Source of the DNA: CAZRRV01 sp045660865
GTDB taxonomy: Bacteria; Bacillota; Clostridia; Oscillospirales; Acutalibacteraceae
Direction of reading: 5' to 3'
Assembly (NCBI GenBank): GCA_045660865.1
Contig: JAZREP010000007.1
Coordinates: 1 to 52,923 of the forward strand
Length of the DNA: 52,923 bases
Program-made: the position numbers and the translations under genes
Shown: positions 31,098-40,052 of the stretch, in pieces
Numbering within the stretch: the stretch's first letter is position 1
Layout: each line of letters opens with the position of its first letter
The notes under the pieces: generated by a model
Told to the model about the DNA's origin: nothing
Seen by the model: only the letters and a program-made list of their open reading frames with translations
The model's database searches: none

Positions 31098-32297
31098 CTC
31101 TTTAATTTTTCTTGCTTCAATATAATAGCGCTTGTCGGTGGCGTGTCCCATAGAAAAGGTCTTTCTGGGTAGGTTTCCGTCAGCCTTAATAGCAGGGAAG
31201 AGCTCGCTCTTTTGCATACCATCAAAAATAAAACCGATAGTATTAGGCGCCTTTGAAAGCTGTTTTACAACATCCTCACCGTGAATGTAATCTATCTCAG
31301 AGTCAGTATTTGCTTTACAAAAATCATCTAAAAAGCTTTGTAAAGTTCCAACCGGCAGTTTAGAGGACGCTTTTACAGATATGGTACCGGTCTTGTCACT
31401 GTAATAATATGTAAATACCTGCGCATCGTCACCGTGGTATTCACCACCCAGAGCCTTAATAGCCTGCTGTAACAGTTTTTCAGGGTCAACATTGAAAAGG
31501 ACTCTGTATATCGGCTCAAACTCTAGTGATGCATCGTGTATGTTTACCACTTCGACCAACGCATAACGGTTTAATGGTGTGGGATTTTGCTCGTAGCAAG
31601 CCTTTGCGGTTGCCAGCGAATGATTTCCGTCACCAACTGCAAAGAGCAGCGGGTCGCTTTGCTTGTCGGTAAGACTTTTAAGGCAGTCGGCAATATGTTC
31701 TTTTTGTTCCTCGCCTAAGAAATAGCCCTCAATGTGTCCGCCGCCGAGCATTAAATCAAAGTCATAAGCCTTTGTTAATGTTTTCTTTTGGTCTTTAAGC
31801 GGCTCAATAACATTGCATTCAGGGTCGTCAATCAACAACAGAATATGGGGCAATTCAAGAGCGGCATCCTTGCGTATTTGTACACGGGGAGGGATACGCT
31901 CCAAAACAGTTTCCTCGGTGGCCCTAATTAGAGTGTGGCTACCTTTGTGGTAATCATAGTCAGCCAAATCTATAACACCGATAATGCCGTGGCGCACACC
32001 ACCGCTGGTTTGGCGCTCAACATATATCATACTGTCATTATTTTCAGCAAAAACACCGCCATTCAAATAATCAAGCATAGCCTTGTTTATGGCGGCAATT
32101 CTGCTTTCTTTGTTATCATTCAAATATAGTTCCGGCAAAATCATTCTAAGTGTAGACGGCGCATTGTTTACTTCTTTTTCAGCCGCTTCCCAATAATCCT
32201 TTTCAGAAGTAAATTGGTCACAGGCAACAACCGCCCATTTATTAAAATCCTTTTTTGGCAACAGAATGTCTGCCTCAAACAGTCCAAAACCTTTCAT
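31095..32297 (-). CDS. DUF1015 family protein
   Basis: A 400-residue cytosolic protein of the DUF1015 family. Visible markers are an N-terminal ILLPKKDFNKWAVVACDQFTS, RPPRVQIR-like IPPRVQIRKDAALELPHILLLID, and AVGDGNHSLATAKACYEQ, which is the most conserved family motif. Some relatives have been linked to free-serine phosphorylation, but no reaction can be assigned here. I chose ATG 32297, after AAAGGAG, over an upstream start. In many Clostridia the gene sits near serine/glycerate enzymes; that is not so here. Confidence 0.85.
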   Translation of the reverse strand: MKGFGLFEADILLPKKDFNKWAVVACDQFTSEKDYWEAAEKEVNNAPSTLRMILPELYLNDNKESRIAAINKAMLDYLNGGVFAENNDSMIYVERQTSGGVRHGIIGVIDLADYDYHKGSHTLIRATEETVLERIPPRVQIRKDAALELPHILLLIDDPECNVIEPLKDQKKTLTKAYDFDLMLGGGHIEGYFLGEEQKEHIADCLKSLTDKQSDPLLFAVGDGNHSLATAKACYEQNPTPLNRYALVEVVNIHDASLEFEPIYRVLFNVDPEKLLQQAIKALGGEYHGDDAQVFTYYYSDKTGTISVKASSKLPVGTLQSFLDDFCKANTDSEIDYIHGEDVVKQLSKAPNTIGFIFDGMQKSELFPAIKADGNLPRKTFSMGHATDKRYYIEARKIKE

Positions 32298-32393
32298 TTG
32301 TGCAACTCCTTTACTTAACAATAAATATTTTAACAAAGTTTAACTCGTTGTGCAACAGTAAATACACCGCACATATAAATATTTTCTGCTTTG

Positions 32394-32422
32394 TGGACAA
32401 AAATCAAGGTTTGTGGTATACT
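32394..32422 (+). promoter_or_regulatory. Promoter of the oxidoreductase/GT39-like pair
   Basis: TGGACA and TATACT are 17 bases apart, 38 bases before the coding start. Confidence 0.6.
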
Positions 32423-32460
32423 AACTGTGTGAATTGTAAGAAATTAGTAGGAGTAAAGGT

Positions 32461-34032
32461 ATGCGAAAAAAGGTTTTGATAATAGGTGCCGGACCTGCCG
32501 GATTATCAGCGGCAGATGCATTACTTAAAAATGGTGATTATAATATAACCATATTAGAGGAAAGTAATGAAATCGGCGGAATTTCCAAAACAGTATTGCA
32601 TAACGGCAACCGTATGGATATAGGCGGTCATCGCTTTTTTTCAAAATCGGATGCGGTAATGTCACGCTGGGCAGAACTTATGCCGTTGCAGGGCGCTCCT
32701 GCTTTTGATGATAAAGTTTTAAATAGGGAATATAAAACGGAAAATGGCGGTCCAAACCCCGAAGAAAGTGACCGTGTTATGCTTATACGCAACCGTGTTT
32801 CCCGTATATATTACAACAACCATTTCTTTGATTACCCGATTACACTTAAATTCCAAACATTAAAGAACATGGGTCTTATAACCACCATAAAAGCAGGCTT
32901 CAGTTATCTTTTTGCACAATGCAGAAAATTGCCCGAAACCTCGCTTGAAAATTTTTATATAAATCGCTTCGGCAAGGTTTTGTATAGTATGTTTTTTGAA
33001 GGGTACACCGAAAAGCTGTGGGGGCGTCACCCGTCTCAAATTTCGGCTGATTGGGGTGCTCAAAGGGTAAAAGGGTTGTCATTGACCGCTCTTGCAAAGG
33101 ATATATTCACAAAACTGTTCGGCAAAAAAGGAAATGATAAAAAGACCGAAACATCTTTAATTGAATCCTTTTGGTATCCTAAACACGGTCCCGGTCAACT
33201 TTGGGAAACTTTAGCAAATGACCTTCAAAAGCAGGGCGTTACAATATTAAAAGAGCATTCAGTAACTGCTATTCAAATGCAGGGGAACAGTGTGCAGGGT
33301 CTTACTTGCACCAATAATGGCAAAGAGAAAAAATTTAAGGCGGACTATATTTTATCCTCAATGCCGCTAAAGGATTTGATATTGGCTGTTGAGGGTGATA
33401 AGCCGAATGATAAACTGTTGCAAATTGCAAAAGGACTGCCTTATCGTGATTTTGTTACGGTAGGCCTATTGGTTAAAAAATTAGCATTAAAGAATGAAAC
33501 AAATATAAAAACACTTGGCAATATCGTGCCCGATTGTTGGATTTACGTGCAGGATACCGATGTAAAATTAGGGCGCATACAAATCTTTAATAACTGGTCA
33601 CCTTATATGGTTTTGGACCCCGAAAATACTGTGTGGTTGGGGCTTGAATACTTTTGCGCCGAGGGTGATGAATTTTGGAATATGTCACCGGAGGATACAG
33701 TAAAATTTGCCACAACCGAACTGCAAAAGATGGGTCTTATATCTGAAGACGCAATAATTGACAGTCACTGTGAAAGAGTTAAAAAAGCATATCCTGCTTA
33801 TTTTGACACCTATGCACAGATAGATGAGTTAATCGACTATGTCAATAATGTGGAAAATCTGTACTGCATAGGCCGTAATGGTCAGCACAGATATAATAAT
33901 ATGGACCATTCGGTGCTTACTGCAATGGTTGCGGCTGAGGGTATTGTAGGAAGAAATTCAAAATCTGCCGTTTGGGACGTTAACACAGAGCAGGAATACC
34001 ATGAGCAAAGGCGTGATAATGATGGAAAGTAG
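32461..34032 (+). CDS. FAD-dependent oxidoreductase (UDP-galactopyranose-mutase/amine-oxidase-like)
   Basis: A 523-residue flavoprotein. The Rossmann FAD motif is GAGPAGLSAADALL (about 8-21), then ILEESNEIGGISKT and MDIGGHRFFSK. The C-terminal FAD contact is near YCIGRNGQHRYNNMDHSV. The protoporphyrinogen-oxidase/UDP-Gal-mutase-like layout, with EGYTEKLWGRHPSQIS, resembles proteins annotated as NAD(P)/FAD oxidoreductases in polysaccharide loci. The substrate is unknown. AGTAGGAG-type RBS precedes the ATG. Its end overlaps the GT39-like gene by 32 bases. Confidence 0.85.
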   Translation: MRKKVLIIGAGPAGLSAADALLKNGDYNITILEESNEIGGISKTVLHNGNRMDIGGHRFFSKSDAVMSRWAELMPLQGAPAFDDKVLNREYKTENGGPNPEESDRVMLIRNRVSRIYYNNHFFDYPITLKFQTLKNMGLITTIKAGFSYLFAQCRKLPETSLENFYINRFGKVLYSMFFEGYTEKLWGRHPSQISADWGAQRVKGLSLTALAKDIFTKLFGKKGNDKKTETSLIESFWYPKHGPGQLWETLANDLQKQGVTILKEHSVTAIQMQGNSVQGLTCTNNGKEKKFKADYILSSMPLKDLILAVEGDKPNDKLLQIAKGLPYRDFVTVGLLVKKLALKNETNIKTLGNIVPDCWIYVQDTDVKLGRIQIFNNWSPYMVLDPENTVWLGLEYFCAEGDEFWNMSPEDTVKFATTELQKMGLISEDAIIDSHCERVKKAYPAYFDTYAQIDELIDYVNNVENLYCIGRNGQHRYNNMDHSVLTAMVAAEGIVGRNSKSAVWDVNTEQEYHEQRRDNDGK

Positions 34033-35521
34033 AACTTCATCCGGTAAGGCTGCAATGGTTGCTACAGGTATTGCCTGCGCACTACTTTGCCTGTTTTTTG
34101 GCTTTTGCAATATCATAAAAAGCGACCTTCTCTTAATAACAGTAGGCTTGTTGCTTGTGTGCAGCGTTGCTCTTTATTTACTTTTCAAAGAGCAGCTGGA
34201 CACTGAAAAAGCAATAATTTTAATTTTGCTTGCAGGTTTTATTTTAAGGCTTGGTTATGTTTTGGCGACCGACCTTATGCCCTATACAATACGGCAGCAC
34301 GATGTACACACCTTTGGCGGTGCCGATGGTCACGCGGCATACATTGAATATTTTTATAATAATTGGCGCTTGCCAAATTTTGACCCTCGCTCAATTTGGC
34401 AGTTTTATCATCCGCCCGTGCATCATTTTCTGGCCGCCGTTTGGCTTAAATTACAAACCCTTATAGGCATACCTTATGATGCTGCTATTGAAGGTCTGCA
34501 ATTTTTAACTCTGTTTTATGCAAGCACGGCTATTATTTTAGGTAAACGTATATTTGAAACCTTGGGCCTTAAAGGTAAATATCTGCTTTTAGCTGTAACA
34601 ATCATTACCTTTAGCCCTGCATTCACTTTGTTTGCGGGCAGTGTAAATAATGATATACTTTCGGTAGTGTTTTTGTTGGCGTCAGTTTTAGCCGTATTAA
34701 AATGGAACAAAAGCGGTAAATTATCTCATTTATTGCAAGTTGCAGCTTTCATCGGTATTGGCATGTCGGTTAAAACCTCGGTTGCAATTGTAGCCTTCCC
34801 TGTAGCAGTGCTAATGTTGTTAAAATTCTTTAAACATAAGGATAAAATCAAAACAATTGTACATTATGCGCTGTTTGGCGTGGTGGTTTTTCCGTTAGGT
34901 CTTTGGTGGCCTGTGCGCAATATGATAAAATTCAGTATGCCCTTTAATTATGTTCCTCGTTTACCGGATAACATTCATCAGTATGTAGGCTTTCGTAGTC
35001 TATGGGAACGATTTTTACCCTTTGTCGGTATGGGTAAAGAGCCCTATTTTAGCTGGAACGGTGAGTTTGAGTACAATGCGTTCAGCGGTCTTTTTAAATC
35101 CTCTGCATTCGGCGAGTACGCAATGGGCAATTATTCACTTTTATCGGCAAGGTTTGAAGATGCGCTTTTCTTGTTTACAATGGCGGTCTGTTTAATTTCA
35201 TTTGCCGCTATGGTTTATTGTCTTGTTGTTGGCAGAAAAACGCAAAAACTTAGCGTTTGGTTTTTAGTGATTATGTATGTGGTTATTATGTGCAGTTATT
35301 TGATTTTCTGCTATCAATTCCCGCATACCTGCACAATGAATATACGCTATGCTTCACCACTTGTTATAATCGGTGCATATTTCACGGCAAAAATGCTAAA
35401 AACGGTGAACACAAGGCACAACAACAAATATATAGTATATGTTGTAAACGGAGTGACAACTATATCGGTTGCGGGCTTCGCATTGTTTTCAACAATTGTA
35501 TATACGCTTTTATTGGCTTAA
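34001..35521 (+). CDS. GT39-like (GT-C fold) membrane glycosyltransferase
   Basis: A 506-residue polytopic protein with about 11-12 hydrophobic segments. After the first helices the outside loop contains IRQHDVHTFGGADGH, whose Asp fits the catalytic acidic residue of dolichyl-phosphate-mannose mannosyltransferases. PNFDPRSIWQFYHPPVHHFLA follows, again typical of the family. It should use a polyprenyl-phosphate sugar and act outside the membrane; the acceptor is unknown. The start may be ATG 34001 or 34019, both with weak ribosome-binding sites inside the upstream gene. The overlap implies coupled expression with the FAD enzyme. Confidence 0.78.
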   Translation: MSKGVIMMESRTSSGKAAMVATGIACALLCLFFGFCNIIKSDLLLITVGLLLVCSVALYLLFKEQLDTEKAIILILLAGFILRLGYVLATDLMPYTIRQHDVHTFGGADGHAAYIEYFYNNWRLPNFDPRSIWQFYHPPVHHFLAAVWLKLQTLIGIPYDAAIEGLQFLTLFYASTAIILGKRIFETLGLKGKYLLLAVTIITFSPAFTLFAGSVNNDILSVVFLLASVLAVLKWNKSGKLSHLLQVAAFIGIGMSVKTSVAIVAFPVAVLMLLKFFKHKDKIKTIVHYALFGVVVFPLGLWWPVRNMIKFSMPFNYVPRLPDNIHQYVGFRSLWERFLPFVGMGKEPYFSWNGEFEYNAFSGLFKSSAFGEYAMGNYSLLSARFEDALFLFTMAVCLISFAAMVYCLVVGRKTQKLSVWFLVIMYVVIMCSYLIFCYQFPHTCTMNIRYASPLVIIGAYFTAKMLKTVNTRHNNKYIVYVVNGVTTISVAGFALFSTIVYTLLLA

Positions 35522-35524
35522 AGA

Positions 35525-35556
35525 AGAACAGGGTACTAGCTCTGTTCTTTTTATAT
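35525..35556 (+). terminator. Terminator of the oxidoreductase/GT39-like operon
   Basis: AGAACAG (35525-35531) pairs with CTGTTCT (35542-35548) and T-rich sequence follows, directly after the stop codon. Confidence 0.7.
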
Positions 35557-35603
35557 TTTTTCTTCCATATAAATAAGTAAAGAAAAAATAAGTGAGGATA
35601 ATT

Positions 35604-36389
35604 ATGGAAGAAAATAAAACACCTGAACGGGAAATACTTAACGACCCAAAACTTTGCATTTTACTTTTACAGATAATAACCACAGTTGTTTTACTGCTTA
35701 GTATGTTAGGTTTAAGACTTAGCGGCAGTGGGTTATATAAAGAGGTAAGAGAAGTGTATTATAAAGCGGCAAATGATTTTACTGCCGTAGGAGAAGTTTT
35801 GGAGGAAGATAAGGCAAACTCCTCAAATATAGAAAGCACCGTTTCTGAAACAGGAACAGAACAGCAAATAGAAATGGAAGAAAGCACAATTCTCGAAGAG
35901 CAAGATGAAAGTCCTGTTTCTCAGGTACAAAGCACCGTGACAGGTAATTCTCTTGACTTGGCGGTAGTGCAAACATCTTTGAACACCGCTGCGGCAAAAA
36001 GCCAGAGTATGATATGGCCTTTGAAATATTTTCGTAAAACCTCTGATTATGGATACCGAAAAGACCCCTTTACAGGCAAAAACTCTTTTCATCACGGTAT
36101 AGATTTAGCGGCGGACAAGGGTAGCAAAATAGCTTCGGTTATGGATGGTACTGTTAGTGCCGTGGGCGTAGGCAAAAGCTACGGCAATTATATTTTAGTG
36201 CGCCATAGCAGTAATTTGTACACACTTTATGCCCATTGCAGTAAAATAGTGGCAAAAAAGGGGCAGAAAATAAAGCAGGGGGATACGGTTGCGTTGGTTG
36301 GCAGTACAGGTCGTTCAACCGGTAATCATTTGCATTTTGAAATACGGATAGGCGGCGAGCGTGTAGACCCGCTGTGGTTACTGCCGTGA
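35604..36389 (+). CDS. spoIVFA: SpoIVFA-like M23 membrane protein
   Basis: A 261-residue protein with one N-terminal membrane helix (about 18-40), a Glu-rich linker (about 75-125) and a C-terminal M23/LytM domain. The M23 residues look intact: HHGIDLA (His162, Asp166) and NHLHFEI (His242, His244). It overlaps the M50 gene by 4 bases. An M23 protein coupled to an M50 protease is the arrangement of SpoIVFA-SpoIVFB, in which SpoIVFA holds the protease inactive in the forespore outer membrane during sporulation. I chose ATG 35604 after GTGAGGA. Identification depends on context as much as sequence. Confidence 0.78.
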   Translation: MEENKTPEREILNDPKLCILLLQIITTVVLLLSMLGLRLSGSGLYKEVREVYYKAANDFTAVGEVLEEDKANSSNIESTVSETGTEQQIEMEESTILEEQDESPVSQVQSTVTGNSLDLAVVQTSLNTAAAKSQSMIWPLKYFRKTSDYGYRKDPFTGKNSFHHGIDLAADKGSKIASVMDGTVSAVGVGKSYGNYILVRHSSNLYTLYAHCSKIVAKKGQKIKQGDTVALVGSTGRSTGNHLHFEIRIGGERVDPLWLLP

Positions 36390-36955
36390 GTATAAGATTA
36401 TTTGGCGTAACAATCCGTATCACATTTTTGTTTTCGGCTTTTGTTACATTGTTGCTTTATATCGACCGCACAGGGCTGATGGGGTATTCATTGCTGGCGG
36501 TAGTTCTGCACGAAATAGGGCACCTGTTTGTTATGCATATTACAAAGGCCAAGCCTTCGGCTTTCGAACTTTCAATGCGTGGAATACTCATAGTTTCTCC
36601 GCCGATTATCGGTCTTTGGCAAAGATTGTTTATAGCGGTTGGCGGCCCTGTCGGCAATATATTGTTTGGCGCTGCCTTTTGGATTTTAGGGTTTAAAACT
36701 GCCGGCGCTGTGCAATGGATAGTTGCCGCCTACAATCTTTTGCTTATCAAAGGCTTAGACGGAGGCAATATATTAGAATGCTTTTTGGGACTTATCGGTG
36801 CGGGAGAAAAGAAATGGATAGTAAACCTTTGCTCCTATTTAACGGCAGGGGTGATTCTTGTTTTCGGCTTGCAGGTATTAATGTTTAACGGCAGTAATGT
36901 ATCGCTATTGCTTTTGGGTGTTTATTTGTTACTGTTGAATATTGTAAAAGTTTAG
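36386..36955 (+). CDS. spoIVFB: SpoIVFB-like M50 site-2 protease
   Basis: A 189-residue intramembrane zinc metalloprotease with HEIGH in VLHEIGHLFV (His42, Glu43, His46) and the third metal ligand Asp in LIKGLDGGNILE (about 125). Several hydrophobic segments match the family. In Bacillus SpoIVFB cuts pro-sigma-K and activates late mother-cell genes; the same is inferred here. There is no CBS domain at the C-terminus, unlike longer M50 members. The start is GTG 36386, overlapping the SpoIVFA-like stop by 4 bases. Confidence 0.8.
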   Translation: MSIRLFGVTIRITFLFSAFVTLLLYIDRTGLMGYSLLAVVLHEIGHLFVMHITKAKPSAFELSMRGILIVSPPIIGLWQRLFIAVGGPVGNILFGAAFWILGFKTAGAVQWIVAAYNLLLIKGLDGGNILECFLGLIGAGEKKWIVNLCSYLTAGVILVFGLQVLMFNGSNVSLLLLGVYLLLLNIVKV

Positions 36956-37015
36956 GTTGCACTTATTTGATTTTTGCTTTAAAATATATGTGTATATATT
37001 TCTGGGAGATGTATG

Positions 37016-38860
37016 ATGGATAAGCAAAAATTAGAGCAACTGTTTTTACAAGCGCAAAAGCCCGGCCGTTACTCAGGCGGGGAACAGGGCTGCGTATATA
37101 AAGATAAGGAAAAAGTAGATGTGCGTTTTGCCTTCTGCTTTCCTGATACCTATGAGATTGGTATGTCGCATTTAGGTATGAAAATTCTTTACGGATTGTT
37201 TAACAGCCGTGAAGATATTTGGTGCGAGCGTGTTTTTGCCCCTTGGATAGACTTTGAAGAGGTTATGAGAAGGGAAAACATACCGCTTTTTGCCTTAGAG
37301 AGCCGTGACCCCGTTAAGGATTTTGATATAATCGGATTTACCCTGCAGTACGAGATGGCATATACAAATATTTTGAATATGTTAGAGCTTGCAGGAATAC
37401 CAATGCTGTCAAGTGAGAGAGAAGGGCTTAAGAATCTGGTAGTTGCAGGCGGACCTTGTACCTGCAATCCCGAACCGCTAGCCGATTTTGTTGACTTGTT
37501 TTTCTTAGGCGAGGGAGAGCAGGTTGATTTAGAGCTTATTGATTTGTATAAAAAGCACCGCCAAAACGGGTCGGACAAGCAGACCTTCTTAAAAGAAGCG
37601 GCACAAATTGAGGGTGTTTATGTACCGTCTTTGTATGATATAGACTATAACGACGATGGAACAATAAAAAACATAACCCCTAAAGAAAATGCCCCTAAAA
37701 CTGTAAAAAAACGCATTATGGAAGATTTGGATAATACCTATTATCCGGATAATTTTGTTGTGCCCTTTACTGAAATTGTGCACGACAGAGCCGTGCAGGA
37801 AATATTCCGTGGGTGTATTCGTGGTTGTCGTTTTTGTCAGGCAGGCTTTATTTATCGGCCTGTAAGAGAAAAAAGCAGTGATACAATAAACCGTCAGGCA
37901 CGTGCTTTGTGTGAGAATACAGGATATGAGGAAATGTCACTCTCCTCACTTAGTACCAGTGATTATACTGAGCTTGAAACTCTGCTTGATAATTTGCTGG
38001 ATTGGACCGGCAAACAAAAAATCAGTATGACCTTGCCAAGCCTTCGTATAGACAATTTTTCACCTGAACTGCTCGAAAAGGTGCAAAATGTAAGAAAATC
38101 TGGCCTTACATTTGCTCCCGAGGCGGGAACACAGCGGCTTCGGGATGTAATAAATAAAAATATAACCGAGCAAGAAATTTTAGACACCTGCCGAATTGCC
38201 TTTGCAGGCGGTTACACACAGGTTAAACTCTATTTTATGCTGGGTCTGCCTACCGAAACCGAGGAGGACTTAAAGGGCATTACAGAACTCGGTCAGCGCA
38301 TTGTTAATTTGTATTACGAAAATCCCAACAAACCTAAGGGCAAGTCGGTTACTGTTTCTATTAGCGTATCCTCCTTTGTGCCAAAGCCTTTTACACCTTT
38401 TGAGTTTGAGCCGCAGGATACAATGGAAATGATACTTAAAAAGCAACAGCTTTTATTGGATAGCCGCACTACAAAGAAAATAAATCTTTCTTATCACGAT
38501 GCCGAAATAAGCTTTTTGGAGGCGGTTTTAGCTCGTGGTGACCGCCGTTTAGGTCAAGTATTAGCCGCAGCGCATAAAAAGGGTTGCAGGTTTGACAGCT
38601 GGGATGATTGTTTTAATTTTGAAGACTGGAAAGCCGCTTTCAGTGAATGCGGAGTTGACCCTAGATTTTACGCTAACCGCCGTAGAGAGTACAGCGAGAT
38701 TTTGCCGTGGGAACATTTGGATTATGCTGTAACGAAAGAGTTTTTAATAAGAGAGCATAAGACGGCTATGGGAGAGAAGACCACACCCAACTGCCGTGAA
38801 AAATGTTCGGGCTGTGGCGCAAACTGTTATAAGGTAGGTGTTTGCTTTGAAGGACGTTAG
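37016..38860 (+). CDS. Radical SAM protein, TIGR03960 type
   Basis: A 614-residue radical SAM enzyme. An N-terminal domain resembling cobalamin-binding radical SAM proteins (VRFAFCFPDTYEIGMSHLG) precedes the core with the iron-sulfur motif CIRGCRFC (Cys267, 271, 274). The C-terminus ends in a Cys-rich tail with CREKCSGCGANC. As I recall, it always pairs with a DUF2344 protein, which is here the next, overlapping gene. The reaction is unknown; tRNA or ribosome modification has been suggested by analogy with MiaB-like enzymes. I chose ATG 37016, 8 bases after GGGAG; ATG 37013 is also possible. Confidence 0.87.
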   Translation: MDKQKLEQLFLQAQKPGRYSGGEQGCVYKDKEKVDVRFAFCFPDTYEIGMSHLGMKILYGLFNSREDIWCERVFAPWIDFEEVMRRENIPLFALESRDPVKDFDIIGFTLQYEMAYTNILNMLELAGIPMLSSEREGLKNLVVAGGPCTCNPEPLADFVDLFFLGEGEQVDLELIDLYKKHRQNGSDKQTFLKEAAQIEGVYVPSLYDIDYNDDGTIKNITPKENAPKTVKKRIMEDLDNTYYPDNFVVPFTEIVHDRAVQEIFRGCIRGCRFCQAGFIYRPVREKSSDTINRQARALCENTGYEEMSLSSLSTSDYTELETLLDNLLDWTGKQKISMTLPSLRIDNFSPELLEKVQNVRKSGLTFAPEAGTQRLRDVINKNITEQEILDTCRIAFAGGYTQVKLYFMLGLPTETEEDLKGITELGQRIVNLYYENPNKPKGKSVTVSISVSSFVPKPFTPFEFEPQDTMEMILKKQQLLLDSRTTKKINLSYHDAEISFLEAVLARGDRRLGQVLAAAHKKGCRFDSWDDCFNFEDWKAAFSECGVDPRFYANRRREYSEILPWEHLDYAVTKEFLIREHKTAMGEKTTPNCREKCSGCGANCYKVGVCFEGR

Positions 38861-39476
38861 AGTTTTTTACCGTAAAAGCGGACCTTTGCGTTTTGTTTCA
38901 CACTTGGATATGAACCGTTATTTGCCTCGCTTAATAAGGTTGGCAGACTTGCCTGTATGGTACACAGAGGGCTTTCACCAGCATCTTTACCTAACCTTTG
39001 CATTACCGCTTTCTTTGGGCTTTAACAGTGAATATGAGGTTGTGGATATCCGTCTTACAGAGGATGACTTTCCGCTCGCTGAGATAAAGCGCCGCCTTAA
39101 TGAAAAGGCAGTAAACGGCTTGGAGATTTTGAGCGTCGGCGAGCCAAAGTGCAAACCCGGTCAAATCGGCTTTTGCCGTTATAAAGTTGAGTTTTTGGAA
39201 GTTATTGATACAGCTCGTCTGGAAAGCTTTTTAAACTCAGAAGAAATTATCATAGAAAAACGCAATAAAAAGGGTAAATATAATAAGGTGGACATAGCGC
39301 CTAAAATAAAAGATTTTGTTTTAGATGGCAAATATTTAACCCTTACATTGTCGGCAGGCAATGATAATTTAAACCCGACTTTGTTGTTGGATGCATTCTT
39401 TGGTGAGGATAAAAAAGCAGAGTGTATAATAACCCGTGAAATGCTTTATACTGCCGAAATGGAACAGTTTTTGTAA
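38847..39476 (+). CDS. DUF2344 (TIGR03936) protein
   Basis: A 209-residue protein that partners the radical SAM gene just before it, overlapping it by 14 bases. The opening VRVFYRKSGPLRFVSHLDMNRYLPRLIRLADLPV, rich in aromatic and Arg residues, is the family mark and is often fused to the radical SAM enzyme in other bacteria. The start TTG 38847 lies 8 bases after AAGGTAGGTG; a GTG at 38838 falls inside that site. Function is not known. Confidence 0.85.
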   Translation: MKDVRVFYRKSGPLRFVSHLDMNRYLPRLIRLADLPVWYTEGFHQHLYLTFALPLSLGFNSEYEVVDIRLTEDDFPLAEIKRRLNEKAVNGLEILSVGEPKCKPGQIGFCRYKVEFLEVIDTARLESFLNSEEIIIEKRNKKGKYNKVDIAPKIKDFVLDGKYLTLTLSAGNDNLNPTLLLDAFFGEDKKAECIITREMLYTAEMEQFL

Positions 39477-39491
39477 ATTTCAAAAAAACAC

Positions 39492-39520
39492 TTGCATTTT
39501 ATTGTATGGTGTGATAAAAT
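39492..39520 (+). promoter_or_regulatory. Promoter of rplS
   Basis: TTGCAT and TAAAAT are 17 bases apart, just after the DUF2344 stop. Confidence 0.65.
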
Positions 39521-39524
39521 ATTT

Positions 39525-39640
39525 GAGCATTTGATTTCACCGTATCCTTATCGGTGGGTTTGATGCCGTAAAACGACATTAAAGCGGGCAGTCCTCTGCC
39601 AACTTCGGTTGGGTATGAATGTCTGAATTTTTAAGGAGGA
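39525..39640 (+). promoter_or_regulatory. L19 leader-like RNA
   Basis: The 120-nt leader of rplS contains paired arms such as TTTGATTTCACCG with CGGTGGGTTTGA, GGCAG with CTGCC, and CCAACTTCGGTTGG. The TTTGATGCCGT block and GGGCAGTCCTCTGCC match what I recall of the Firmicutes L19 leader, presumed to mediate autoregulation by L19. A covariance-model scan would settle it. Confidence 0.55.
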
Positions 39641-39646
39641 AATAAG

Positions 39647-39988
39647 ATGGATAAGATTAAGAATCTTACCGCCGGAATGATTAAGGAAGATGCACCCAAA
39701 ATCGTTATCGGTGACACAGTAAAAGTTCACGTAAAAATTCGCGAAGGTGAGCGCGAGAGAATCCAGATTTTTGAAGGTACTGTTATTGCCCGCAACAACA
39801 GCGGTATTGCTGAAACCTTTACAGTTCGCCGCGTATCATACGGTGTAGGCGTAGAGAGAGTTTTCCCTGTACATTCTCCGAATGTAGCGCAGGTTGAAAC
39901 TGTTCGTCGCGGCCGTGTTCGCAGAGCTAAGCTCTACTATCTCCGTGACAGAGTTGGTAAGGCAGCTAAAGTTAAAGAGAGAGTTTAA
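39647..39988 (+). CDS. rplS: 50S ribosomal protein L19
   Basis: L19 (113 residues) lies at the 30S-50S interface. Family segments are GDTVKVHVKIREGERERIQIFEGTV (KVHVKI..EG), FTVRRVSYGVGVERVFPVHSP and the end RAKLYYLRDRVGKAAKVKE. AAGGAGGAA precedes the ATG. It is followed by lepB, rbgA and rnhB, the common Firmicutes order (rplS-lepB-ylqF-rnhB). Confidence 0.97.
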   Translation: MDKIKNLTAGMIKEDAPKIVIGDTVKVHVKIREGERERIQIFEGTVIARNNSGIAETFTVRRVSYGVGVERVFPVHSPNVAQVETVRRGRVRRAKLYYLRDRVGKAAKVKERV

Positions 39989-39998
39989 TTTTGCACGA

Positions 39999-40030
39999 GA
40001 GAGGGGGACAAGGCAGCTTGTCCCTCTTTA
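39999..40030 (+). terminator. Weak terminator/attenuator between rplS and lepB
   Basis: AGAGGGGGACAAG and CTTGTCCCTCT pair around GCAG and are followed by a short T stretch. It probably reduces rather than stops transcription into lepB. Confidence 0.55.
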
Positions 40031-40052
40031 TGATTTTTTAAGGAGTAACCTT

